Below, piece after piece: positions 10,579 through 20,924 of a DNA stretch of 64,000 nt. Source of the DNA: Lenzites betulinus (lineage: Eukaryota > Basidiomycota > Agaricomycetes > Polyporales > Polyporaceae); contig JABYQU010000003.1 of the NCBI GenBank assembly GCA_022264855.1, positions 496,001 to 560,000 of the forward strand, given 5' to 3'. The notes under the pieces are model-generated. The model made no database searches and was not told where the DNA came from. It saw only the letters and a program-made list of their open reading frames with translations. The stretch's first letter is position 1, and every line of letters begins with the position of its first letter. Both the position numbers and the translations under genes were made by a program.

Positions 10579-13100
10579 CGCGAGCTCGTGGTATGGGTCG
10601 TAGCAGTTGTCGTGAGGGCGTCTTATGTTCCCTCGTAGTCGCCGAGCTGACGACGGGGTGACGATCAACGAACGTGTAAAGCTGAGGTCGAGTGGGGTCG
10701 AGTGCTGTAGCCGCGTGTGTATCAGACGCCCTGCATATCATAACGGGTCGATGCAGCTGACTTGGCGTCATCTAGGGCTGTCCAGCCACTGCTGAGCGGC
10801 GATTTATGTAGAGAAACTATATGTAGTTCATTCATGGTGTGCCGCTCGGTCCATTCGCATAACAGTGCATAGAACCTCAGTAAACCAGTACACACTACGT
10901 ACTTACATAGCAGTAGCTCAGTAACCGTATTAGTTACGCGAAGCACGTGCACGACGCGTCGCGGGCGGGGGCGCCTAATCAACTCCCGCCACAGCTTGTG
11001 GCGTCGAGCGTTCGACGCCTCTACCACCATGTACGAGCGATGCGAAGCGGCTGGATAGCACTAACAATGTCAAAAATGCGTCATATATGCTCCGCTAAGA
11101 AATTTGGACGGTACATGTTGACCCGACGACGACGCCACATTCCTCGCACAGGCAATTTCGCCACCAGGACGCCACACAGCATATCAGCCTCCAGGACACC
11201 CCCACAATGCAACGGCACTTATCAGCACAACACGTCGACACGCGGAGGTGCACGGACGAGAACAATGGTGGGCGGAAACGCCGCGGAGATCCCACCGCTG
11301 CAGCACCGGGAATTCGCGGCGGAGTGTGAACTCGCCCTCACATATGGACGGCCGTCCTCGGAATCGCACCTTGCCTCCTCCCCCCATCCCCGGACCTCCT
11401 CTCGCGGGTGCGCCTGCCTTCACGACGCCTACTCGTCCTCATTAGGCTTCGCGAAGCCGAACGCGTTCATCGTCGATGACTTCTTAGCCGGACGCCACCG
11501 TACCCTCCTGCCCGCCGACTGGTGGCGTCGTCGAGGTTCCGCGGGTCGTCGCTGGAGATCGTCCGCACCAACGTTATACCGCAGCTGCGTGACCATCCGA
11601 CCCAGCGATGTCCTCGACTCCCTACATCTCGCAACGCATATGGCCGCCGCCGTCGATGGCACCTGCCGATCATGTCAAAATGCCGTCCTCGCAAACGCAC
11701 CTTGCCTCCTCCCCCCATCGTCGGTCCCCTCTCGTGGATGCGCCTGCCATCGCGACGCCTGCTCGCCCTCATTAGGCCTCGCGACGTCGAACGCGCCCCT
11801 CGTTGACGACTCTTCGGCTGGACGCCACACCTTCCTCCGAGTCCCAGACCGGTGCGTACGGTGGCGTCGACGACCATCCGGCGTGTTGTTGCTAAACATG
11901 GTCGTCGTCAGCGCAGTATGTCAGCCTCATCAACGTCCTTCACCTCGATGTCCTCGAACCCCCACATACCTGAACGTACCGGGTCGTGGCCGTCAATGTC
12001 AGCCGCCGATCATGTCAGCCCGGAGCAGCGCCACCACAGATCCCCTCCCTCCCTCTTTCGCCATCGGTCAGCCGCTATTCAACAAGACGTGGGGTCGAAC
12101 GCGTCCCATGTTGACGACTTCTTGGCCGACGCCACCGTGCCCGCCTCAAGCCTGGCTGGTGGCGTCGCCGAGGTTCTGCCTGTCGTCGCTGAGGACCGCC
12201 GCCGTCAGCCTCCTTGGACATCTCCTTCGTCATCTGTGTTCGTGATGTGCTCGGACCCCCGCATAATGGAACGCAACCAACCGCCGCCGTCGATGTCAGC
12301 CGCCGATCATGTCAGCCCGCCGCGGAGCAGCGCCACCACTCGAAGATCGTCTCCCTTCCTCTTCCCCCGCTGCTCCATGACAGCATGCCCCGAACTGGAG
12401 TCGACCAGACGTGTGAGTGTTTCGCTACACGTGTAGTAGCCAACCGCTGGCTTACCAGGATGGCACGCTGTGCAGGTGCGAAACGGGATGCTCTCGACGC
12501 CACCGTGCTCGACCTCCGCGGCTCAAGACGGTTTGGTCGCAAGCACGCCTTTGCGAGTATCTATCACCAACATATGCCACGGTCGTACCTTATCACGCCA
12601 ATGCGAAAAATGATTGGGATATCCACGAGGCACCGCAGCGTCGTAACAGACGGACCGCCAATGCCGCGTTCCAACAGCTCCCCCTACCCAGAGGCCGCTG
12701 CATGGATGATACAGCACGTTCACGGGTGCGACGACTACAGGCCGAGAACGTGCGTCACATCGGGCGGACGCCACCATAATCAACGAGGACTGACGACATT
12801 CCAGAGCGAAGACTCACCAACGACCGCTGAACATGGGGCTGGTATCGAGCTTGCCAAGCTGCGATGCGACACGTGAACTGGGCAACTCCCCTCTGGCTGC
12901 GGTTCGACAACCTACGAGCGGATGTACACACACGCCGACGAGACGTAATCACCTGACATATAGACATATAGGGCGCACGATTTGCAAGATGACATCTACC
13001 CCCGCCCACAGGAAAGGTGGAAGCTTGCCTGGGCGAAAAGTCAGCGGCGCCGCCCAAATTGGACCTGGATCAACACCCCCAATATGAACTCGTGACGACG

Positions 13101-13800
13101 TGACGAAGATGGCATGCATGGACGCCTACCACATACTATGGCCAACATGGAACTTGCACGTCTCCCGGTCTCGCGATGGCGATACACACGAGCACCTCAC
13201 ACCAACCACGGCGGACACGGATAGGACACCACGCAAGGTCTCAAGCTTGGAAGGCACTGTCATTGATAACGAACATGCCCAGACACTGGAATGCGCACCT
13301 GGGACCAAGGACTGTATACGCGCGGCAGACGTGCGCGCGAACTGGAGCTTAAAGAGGGCGCGGGACGCGCCCGTCGCATGGGAAACCCTTGGACACACCG
13401 ATGTGGCTGGAATGTTGCATGGTCGGATCCGCACATCCAGATATGGACAGGGGAACATCGAAGACGGACCGTGCACTGACAGCAAGAAACCTAGAGGACT
13501 AGACATCCATCCGAGTCGCGGCCAACCTGACGAAGATGGCATGCATGGACATCGGACATTAACCATGGCCACCATGGAACTTGCCTGTCTCCTGGTCTCG
13601 CAATCGGGACACACACGAGCACCTTGGGCCAACCACGACGGACGCGGATATCATACGAGGCGACTGAGGGTCGCTCGACATTGCAAGATGATGCCATTGA
13701 TGACGAAGACATGCCCAAACATTGGAATGCGCACCTGGGACGAAATATCGGATATGTGGGGCAGACGTGTTCGCGAAGTTGTGGATGCCGGATGAGCTCG
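13101..13800 (+). repeat. Direct repeat, period about 427 bp, inside array B
   Basis: The words TGACGAAGATGGCATGCATG start at 13101 and again at 13528. Both copies then share, in order, ATGGAACTTGC, CTCGCxATxGxGACACACGAGCACCT, CCAACCACG, CATTGATxACGAACATGCCC-like text, GGAATGCGCACCTGGGAC and GCAGACGTG. Divergence is moderate. Nothing coding is evident. Confidence 0.8.
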
Positions 13801-13813
13801 TCGCATAGGAGAG

Positions 13814-13870
13814 ACATCTTGGACTTGGGCATCTTGGGCGATATCTTGGGCATCTTGGGCATCTTGGGCG
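13814..13870 (+). repeat. Minisatellite, ATCTTGGGC unit
   Basis: About five to six imperfect copies of the 9-bp unit ATCTTGGGC lie in tandem at the end of the second 427-bp repeat. The first copies are degenerate (ATCTTGGACTTGGGC); the last ones are perfect. The sequence reads as a repetitive ILG peptide in one frame, which I regard as incidental. Confidence 0.85.
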
Positions 13871-14200
13871 TGTTTGTGCCACTGGGACAATGACCTTGTC
13901 GGAACCTTGAGGGTAGACTGCACACTGACACCAAGAAAACTAGACATCACGGCCACACGCGAACGATTGAAGGCGCAGTCACCACTCTGGCACATGGGTC
14001 AAAATGTTGCGACAGCACAACACATGGGACTCACCAAGGAACGCTGTATATACACTGGCGAATACGCCAACATAGCGTGGAAAAAACTGGCGGCGACTCG
14101 GAAATGATGACTGTTGAACGTTGAACATTGGAGCCGGCGCCAGGTCCCAAGCTTCAAGCTCAAGAACGAACGGCCCCGTACACCTCCCGTACAAACACGA

Positions 14201-15014
14201 ATCGCCTCTCGGAACGCCCGGAATATCTGACTAGGACTGCTGGACCAGAAACCGGAAACTGTCTCAACATGGAGCAAAAATTGAGAAGAAAGACTCACAG
14301 GATGTCGACGCCGCAGTACTAGGCTATTGATAATTGCGCGGCGGATGACGCAAACAGCAACACGGCATGCATACATCACGCGCTATTCCCTGTCCTATCC
14401 CCCATTCGTTAGGACCTGGGGAGGATGTGGATGCAAGTACTGTACACCTAGATACGAAGCGAAACGGAAGGCCCATAGACGAGGAGGGAATCGTTTGCAT
14501 TACCCTCGCATGCGAATAGTAGATCGTGCGTCGCGCTGCATTCATCAAGACGGGTCTCCTTCGAGTCTGGTGGTTCTCGTGGTTATGAAATCACCCTGCG
14601 ACGAAGACGCTAGGACTAGAACAGAAGTAGAACAGAAACAGACACAACAAGAGAATGATTGTGTGAAGTCCAGTGGCGTGAGCCTCTGTGGGGGTCTCAG
14701 TTAGCGCGCGCGGATACCCTACAAACAGCATGCTCATCGCCGTGTGCAAGAGACACGCCCAGCTCAGAGGAAATGTGTCAGTAAGCATTGCCAACACGTC
14801 CCATGAGTTGAAGACCATGCATATGTGTAGTGGTGGTACCAGTCGAAGTATGTGCGTGGCGTAAGCGCGCGTCGGCATCTCTTGTTCTCACCGCCATGAC
14901 CTCGAGGGACACGACGTTCCGCTACCGATACAAACGTGTGGTATTCCGTATACCAGAATGTACGATATGTACGACCGATGGCAGCACGTATAAAGCACTG
15001 TAAGAGAGCAGCAT
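14201..15014. other. Non-coding stretch between array B and the 199-aa gene
   Basis: No supported gene is present. Short open frames exist on both strands (for example 14591-14878 minus) but lack conserved features. The part nearest 15014 is presumably the 3' UTR of the minus-strand gene ending at 15015. Confidence 0.4.
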
Positions 15015-15835
15015 CTACTCGCCCTCCTTGACCTCCTCCATCGCCTCTGCGGCCTCCTCCTTCGACTCGCCGTTCGTCTTGGCCTCCTCCTTGGGCTCAT
15101 CCGCTGCGGCCTCCTCCTCGACCGCCTTTTCTGCCTCAGCGTCGGCGCCTTCTTCAGCGACCTCCTCCTTCGCCTCGCCCTCCGCCTCCGCCTCGCCCTT
15201 CGCGCCCTTGCTCCCAATCACAGTGGCGTTAATCCTGCACACCAATCATCTCAGCATTCCCACTCGCCACCCCCCATTCTCCATCCCAAGCAAGCGAGAG
15301 AGAAAGAGGAAGAAAGAAACGCACGTAAGCATGACATGGACCTTCTCCTTCTCCTCGCCGCCCTCCGGGTTCTGCAGCTCGATCGTGAGGCGCTTGCTGC
15401 CCTTCCAGCCATAGCTGCCCGTCGCGAACGTGCTCGGGAGGAGCGTGGACGAGCCGAGGAAGCCGGGGTCCGTCGAGGCGAGCGTCACGGCGCCGTCGTC
15501 GCTGAGCACGGGCGGCGTGTGCGTGATGTTGAGGTGCAGCGGGAGCGCGCGCGCTTTGAAGGACGTCGCGCCCAGGTTCGCCTGCCGCGCGCGGCGAGGG
15601 TCAGCGGGGTGCGAGAGAGGAAAGAGGAGAGTGGGGCGTACCTTGAGACCGCCGCGTTTGCCCTTGCGCCCTTTGGCGGGGGACTGCTCTGTTTTGGGCG
15701 CCTTTGCGCTGCGGGTGGTCGGGCCAGCGGCGTCGTCCTCGGCGGCGCGTTTTCTGGGAGCTGTGTGCGTTCGAGGAAGCGTGGTCAGGTTCGCCGAGCG
15801 GGCGGGGGCAGGACGCGGTGCGGGGACTTACGCAT
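15015..15835 (-). CDS. Small protein with basic N-terminus and acidic Glu/Ala tail (199 aa), unknown function
   Basis: Four exons: 15835-15832 (just ATGC), 15760-15642, 15581-15325 and 15234-15015, all with GT-AG introns of 60-90 nt. The start is decided by the 4-nt first exon, which joins in frame to give MPPRKRAAEDDAAGPTTR. Residues 1-41 are basic and contain nuclear-localisation-like clusters (PRKR, KGRKGKR). The middle (about 42-125) is a compact non-repetitive region (KARALPLHLNITHTPP, GSYGWKGSKRLTIELQNP) that looks like a beta-rich domain. The last 70 residues are almost all Glu, Ala and Lys. I do not recognise the domain. The charge pattern suggests a nuclear or chromatin/RNA-associated protein, which is inference. 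Confidence 0.75.
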
Positions 15836-16380
15836 GGTGGATGGATGGTGGGGGTGGGACGAGTGGGTGGGGGCGGTGAGAGAGCGGACGTGTTATTTGA
15901 GCAGGGAGGAGCCGAGGAGGCTGGCGTGGGCGGTGGCGGAAAGAGGGGACGGACTGGGACCCCATGACAACGTGCGCGGCGCCGCCCTGGGCCTCCGTCG
16001 GTCCCACCCTCCAGCTGGACGCCCACAACTGACACACTCCCATGATGTCACGCGTTGTCCCACTACGCGTCGGTGGCGCGACCCCCGCGCCTTCTCCAGC
16101 GCCATCATCCGTCCGCGTCCTCTGCTAGATGCTCGTCGGCTCGCAGCTTTCAAGGGGATCAGTGTTTCTAGCTCCTCATTTGAGGTATAAATGCGGTTCA
16201 GCGAACGTAGTTTGCACCGACTACTTTACTCTTCATAGTCCTCGCCTTGGACGATGCGGATCTCCCAAACCTCGACTTCGCCTGGTTCAAGCAGATATCG
16301 CCAAAATGCGTATAGGATATAGTCGAGTTGGACATATTCATCTTTCTAAGGTCTCCAAACCGTTGCCGATCTGCAAAATG
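15836..16380. other. Upstream region of the 199-aa gene
   Basis: This is the probable promoter region of the minus-strand gene. A TATAAA-like word at about 16186 on the plus strand (GAGGTATAAATGCGG) could serve the coding remnant that follows. I see nothing else. Confidence 0.35.
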
Positions 16381-16392
16381 CTGTGGTAAGCC

Positions 16393-17033
16393 GACCAGGA
16401 CTCAGGGAAATACAACAAGGACGGCCGATGCAGAAACTGTGACAAGAAGCCTCCTCAGGGCGAGCGCATCCACTGGTGCAGCAGCTGCAAGCTTGCGCTC
16501 TACATGCCCAACCGTGCCCACCGGGGGGCTGGTTCAGACACAAGTTCGTCCTATGATTATTTCTCCTACTAATCTCACAGCGCGTTTCTTCAAGGAACCG
16601 CCACCGTTCTACTCGCACACCAAGAAACCGCAACGGAAGCCGCCCTCGCATCGATCCAGCGCAAACTCACGCTCCATGCCCTCCTGCGCAATTCCACCGA
16701 GGTTCATCAGCTCTCCTTCCGCCTCATAGCCTCCACCCAACTCTTCCTCGCATGCTTGACCGCTTGCCTGCTTGCCGCCTCCGCCGACCCCAAAGTATTC
16801 GTCGTGCGCTTCCGCCGGCCCCGGCCCCTCCACCAGTGCGGACCCCGCGGGCGCGTTCTTCGCCGGGCGCGCCATGCTCCTCCCCCTCGCGCGCGTGCTC
16901 GCCGACCCTGCATCTGCGTCGCGGCGGGCTGGAGGACGCGCCGTTCCGCGCGGACGCAACGCGCTCGAGCGAGGTGGCCAACGTGGCGGACTATGCGCAG
17001 TATGTCGAGCTGGGGGTCGTGTTGCTGCGCTGA
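16393..17033 (+). pseudogene. Decayed coding remnant with a CxxC...CxxC peptide
   Basis: The plus strand reads GRCRNCDKKPPQGERIHWCSSC near 16420-16490, a CxxC-x13-CxxC arrangement like the first half of a MYND or similar zinc finger. The residue that would be the next Cys is Met (LALYMPN). Downstream, protein-like text continues but jumps between frames: TLHALLRNSTEVHQLSFRL, then SADPAGAFFAGRAMLLPLA, then LEDAPFRADATRSSEVAN and a stop at 17031-17033. Such frame changes without plausible introns indicate a frameshifted pseudogene. The family is not identified. An intact MYND gene lies at 53.8 kb, but I see no close match between the two. Confidence 0.35.
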
Positions 17034-17225
17034 GGTGTTTCAGGATGGGCGCAGGGGAGGTGGACGCCGTTCTTTAAAAAGGGTTTCGGACGATTTGGTG
17101 TGGGCGCCGCCTGCTTCCGGTTACTTGGTTCTTTCTCTTTCATGATACACATCGTTCTAACTATGACGAGTGTGTCGTTACTCAGTGTTTCTCATTCGCC
17201 AGCTCCGCGTGGCGTGCGCGCGAAT

Positions 17226-18400
17226 GAGGCACGTGCACGGCGTGTCGCGTACAGGCGCTAATTCCCGTCAGCCACAAACTGTGGCGTCGAAGACCAGCCA
17301 CCCTATTTCTGCCAGGCGCCCCCACGTACCGCCGCGTTCATGTTACCGCAGCATCCCCTGCATACTATCAAGACTCGCCTAGGAGCTATTAAGACAGGTC
17401 GAGGATAAGAACCGACTCGAGCGACGACGCCACATGCGTATAACCATACTGGTAGTACGCCACCGCCGCAACCAGTCACTTATAACACGCTCACCTCTCT
17501 CCTCACACGGGGTATACAGGATGTCATCATCCATCGTGAGAACGCCACGTTGAGAACAATGGAATCCGGATAGAGCGCGCGGAGATTCCGCCGCTGCAGC
17601 ACCGGAGGCTTTGGGCGGGGTGCGAACCCGCGGGCCCGATATAAGGCTGACCATCTTCGGAAACACGGCTTGCCTCCGCCTCCCATCTTCCCCCCCCCCC
17701 TCTAGCGACTCATCTACCTACATCATGCGATACTCGGCTACAGCTGTGACTCGTGAAGCCGGTCGCTGCTACCGCTGAAGACCTCTTGCTATGCCTCGCC
17801 GGGACTGGTGCGCACGGTGGCGTCGCAGATCGTCATGTCAGCCGCCGCTGTAGCTTACCGCCGCCCAAGTCGCGGAGCAGAATAGTGGAAGGTCCTCGAG
17901 CCCGTCGGTGCGTGTGCTATCGCATTATGCCACTGGGCGCGACGCGACGCCACCGCTGGCACTGTTAGCCGCATCCCTCCCGTGGGCTTCATCGATCCTA
18001 CCCAACCATGTCCTGGCCCGGGAGTCACGAAGGAAGGGCGCTCCGATATGCATATGTCAGACGACGGGTGAGTCGCCTTACACATGGACTGAGGCTGCCT
18101 GGTTGTTGTGGCGTGACTATGCCATCCGACCGGAGGTCCCACTGGTAGACTTCGGAACACGCGTGTATTTGGGCCACACAGACATCGCAAGAGATCTGGA
18201 CACCTTCAACACAGTCTCTGGACACAATCGGGTTATCGTGAAGACATCTCGGAGGCCTGCTGAACGTATACTGTGGTCGCAACCTGTACAGACACCCAGA
18301 GGCCTGAGGCCGCCTCCATGCCGCTACCACACGGCGCCCGCGCCAACTATACGACGAACCATGACGCTATGATACTGGGGGAAGACACTTCCGCGAAACC
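17226..18400 (+). repeat. Repeat array C (third, shorter copy)
   Basis: The terminus at about 17226 (GAGGCACGTGCACGGCGTG, then AGGCGCTAATTC, then CCACAAACTGTGGCGTC) matches the termini of arrays A and B. The GCTGCAGCACCGG block (about 17592) and the sequence after it align with 11296 onward in B. A unit with GGTGGCGTCGCAGATCGTCA and GTCAGCCGCCG follows at about 17816, with a partner GACGCCACC at 17946. The copy is more diverged and shorter than A or B. Its right end is uncertain. Confidence 0.65.
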
Positions 18401-19565
18401 CTAGGCCCCCAGAAAGGTCGGACACAACAATGCTGCGTATATAAACCAGTAGACCCGGCTACAGACACGAAGACAGAGGTTCATATGCTACGGGCCACGG
18501 GGGCCAACGAGAACATGCGTCGCCGATCAAATTCGGTACACAAGTGTTCACGCAGGTCCTCAGTGGAGAAAAATATCTTGGAACACATACACGCTTCACA
18601 CGGGTGCAGGAGGCCCGGGACACCGGATGCCCCGTATTCCAGCTGGAGGTGTCCTAGTGCCCGCTGTACGAGCTTTGGAACGCCGTATGCGCTATGAAGC
18701 GGAATGGGACAAGGTCAATACCATAAGGATACAGATTCCTCAAGTAACATTGGAGAACATATGACCGACGAATTTAATCATCATGCCCATCTGAGGCTAC
18801 AGATGACGATACTCCAAATTCGCGCACTGAGCTTTGCCGATGGATATAAGCTAGGCCACACAGGACTGCGCGCAATGCGCATGACCCCATAGGACGATGC
18901 GGCTAGTTCATAAGACTTGCGATTGTAGGATGAGAGTCTCCTTATGGGAGCTGATGTTTTCAAACCTAATCAAGTGCAGTCCTTTTGATGTTACGACTAC
19001 AAAATGTACTTACCGAAATTGTAACAAGCTGTTAACATCCTACGAGCAGAAGAACAGAATGTAGCTCAATTGCATTCAAAAACAGCATAGGTACAATGGT
19101 GCAGTGGCTGTAACGGCCCTAAACCGGGAATGTGAGGTGGTCTAACGTTCCAACGGGTCCAGTCGTCTGTGCGCTGGTTCAAGACGGTCCCCTCCAGAAA
19201 ACTTGGTTACCTCGCACCGCCCGTTCCGTAAGGTCCGGGCCGGGCTGGTATAATACGACCGTGACTGGCCAGGGAAGCAATTCCGCAACCTGCCGGACGT
19301 GCCGAGTTAGTCTTAGGAGTCCAGGACGCGTCGTCTGTTCGCGCAGATGGCCCGTGTCCCTCACAAACCCTTTTGCCCTGCGTTCCTATGTACGACAAAA
19401 GTGAGAGGGAGTGGATTGCATAGTCATAAGTGGGCATAAAGGCATAGTACACAAGACAAGACGGGGCATAGACCGACACACAACAACAATTAGCACACGA
19501 TACTGTATCAGTAGAAAAGCACACAGCCAAAAGTCCGGGGCATCTGCAGCAGAGACAAACGGCCT
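18401..19565. other. Non-coding stretch right of array C
   Basis: No gene can be supported. Open frames are short and compositionally random. The last part is the probable 3' flank of the minus-strand gene ending at 19566. Confidence 0.4.
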
Positions 19566-20819
19566 TCAAAGGTGCATACGCTCCAGGTTCAAGGTACCTT
19601 CTCTCTTTTGCGCTATCATCGCCGCCTCCGCGCGCTCTCGCTCCTCGATGACCGCCCTCGTCGGGGGCGGGGGCCGTGTCGTCCGCTTCACAGGAAGCGG
19701 CTCCTGCCAGTCCCTGCTCGCGAGCATGTCCGCGTACTTGGTCGGGAAGCCGAGGCACTCCAGAACCACGAGCGGGAAGTCTATAATCCCGCGGTCGAAC
19801 AGGCCGTGCATGCCCGCCATGTGCTTGGGGGTGACTCGGGAGATGTCGATGATGCAGTCTCGCGCACTGATGGACGCAGCCCACGCCTCCTTAGTCTGTG
19901 CGCGCGCGGCGGTCAGTACGTTGTGCTGCTTTCTGGGAGGGCGTGGCTGCGTACCGCGGGCAACATGTGGTCTATTCCGTACTGGGACAGGGCGTACCCG
20001 CTCCACACACATTCGTATATCCCGCAGTAGCGCCATTTCGAGGTGTTGAACGGCGTGTCGTGCTCGACCAGAGTCTCCGGGGCGGTCGGGGCGTTGAAGA
20101 GGTGGAATGGGCCGGTGGGAAGCGAGCTCACCCCGAACTGCGTCATGTACGCGAATCCGCTGCAGGCCTTCGTCACGGAGTCGACGTACAGGGCATTGAT
20201 TGTGTCGAGGAACACGACGGGATAGTCGATGACGTTGATAGACTCGGCAGTGTGCTGTGCGTGGATCAGCCTCTCCGTAAGCGTGCCGCGGGCGAAACCA
20301 CTCACGCGGTACTTCAAGGGGATGCAAGGCACATCGGGCGCGCAGCGCGCCATCCGCCGCTCCCTGCAGAACCTGTCGATGACCACGTCCCGGATCTCGT
20401 ACTTCTCCCTCACGCCGGGCTCGGGCTGGGGCTCCGGAGTGCCCACGATGGTCCGGCCGATGGCGTAGTCGAGTTCCGCTGGGGAGCAAGTAGCCCGCAC
20501 GCGGTCGCACGCAACACCTCTCTCCGGATAGTCGAGAGGAGGCGGAGAGATGGGCGAGAGGATAGACCCGGACGGCTTCCCTGAGCTCTGCGCTTTCAAG
20601 TGCGCGGCCTTCACCGCGTCCCGCGCGTCCTCTATCTTCTTGGCGGCGGGATGCCCGGAAGCTGCACGATGCGGGGATAACATCGAGGCGCGCGTGATTT
20701 GCTGTGAGTAGAACGAACCGGGGGTATGGTGAGTGGGCAGGCTGCGGGGACGAGAGAAGGGCGGCGCTTACCGTCGGGATGAAGATGGAGCCCTTGAACT
20801 TCTTGTTAGGGGATGCCAT
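19566..20819 (-). CDS. Unrecognised 374-aa protein
   Basis: Exons 20819-20772 (MASPNKKFKGSIFIPT), 20701-19955 and 19894/19895-19566 join in frame with GT-AG introns of 70 and 59 nt. The protein starts with a short basic segment, then a Lys/Ala-rich helix (HPAAKKIEDARDAVKAAH). A globular part follows with the conserved-looking stretch TPFNTSKWRYCGIYECVW (about residues 225-245) and several Cys and Trp residues. The end is a charged helix (IEERERAEAAMIAQKREG). The WRYxGxYE pattern recalls domains of unknown function common in basidiomycetes, but I do not assign one. No signal peptide or membrane segment is visible. A TATA box lies about 100 bp upstream. Confidence 0.7.
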   Translation of the reverse strand: MASPNKKFKGSIFIPTVSAALLSSPQPAHSPYPRFVLLTANHARLDVIPASCSFRASRRQEDRGRAGRGEGRALESAELREAVRVYPLAHLSASSRLSGERCCVRPRAGYLLPSGTRLRHRPDHRGHSGAPARARREGEVRDPGRGHRQVLQGAADGALRARCALHPLEVPREWFRPRHAYGEADPRTAHCRVYQRHRLSRRVPRHNQCPVRRLRDEGLQRIRVHDAVRGELASHRPIPPLQRPDRPGDSGRARHAVQHLEMALLRDIRMCVERVRPVPVRNRPHVARGTQPRPPRKQHNVLTAARAQTKEAWAASISARDCIIDISRVTPKHMAGMHGLFDRGIIDFPLVVLECLGFPTKYADMLASRDWQEPLPVKRTTRPPPPTRAVIEERERAEAAMIAQKREGTLNLERMHL

Positions 20820-20917
20820 TGTTGCTGATGACTAGAGGCTGGGTCACTGAGACTGAGACTGAGGTGGGTATCCACTGCGAGGAGAGGATGGGGTGTTGAG
20901 GGCCTTCGAGGGCGCGT

Positions 20918-20924
20918 TTTATAC
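20918..20924 (-). promoter_or_regulatory. TATA box of the 374-aa gene
   Basis: On the minus strand the sequence reads GCGCGTATAAAACGCGCC, a TATAAAA inside a GC-rich near-palindrome. It sits about 100 bp upstream of the start codon at 20819, a normal distance for a fungal core promoter. Confidence 0.5.

Larger units (their letters stand above)
10940..14200 (+). repeat. Repeat array B (plus-oriented copy)
   Basis: The left terminus at 10940 reads GAAGCACGTGCACGACGCG, then GGCGCCTAATC, then CCACAGCTTGTGGCGTC. This is the same order as array A read in reverse. From about 11345 to 12400 there are roughly four head-to-tail units of about 300-335 bp. Landmarks are CACCTTGCCTCCTCCCCCCA at about 11370 and 11700, CGATCATGTCA at about 11665, 12010 and 12305, and GACGCCACC/GGTGGCGTC pairs at about 11492/11521, 11821/11862 and 12130/12160. 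From 12.4 to 14.2 kb the units are looser and include a direct repeat of about 427 bp. The plus strand of the first part carries an open frame of 432 codons (10947-12245), which I do not treat as a gene. The right end is approximate. Confidence 0.75.

Noticed and set aside
13814..13870. Minisatellite considered as a CRISPR-like array
   Set aside because: The units are 9 bp without unique spacers and lie in a eukaryotic repeat.
10940..14200. Arrays considered as LTR retrotransposon remnants
   Set aside because: I could find no reverse transcriptase, integrase or Gag-like peptides on either strand, no primer-binding site and no direct LTR pair; the copies A and B are inverted and share one terminus type.
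17605..17645. tRNA T-arm-like sequence on the minus strand (GCGGG-TTCGCAC-CCCGC)
   Set aside because: No acceptor stem, D-arm or anticodon arm can be paired with it. The same place in array B has a diverged sequence without the stem, so it is a chance feature of the repeat.
20160..20220. Idea that the 374-aa gene at 19.6-20.8 kb is a glycosyl hydrolase or protease
   Set aside because: No signal peptide and no catalytic motif could be found; the Cys/Trp-rich stretch alone is not evidence.
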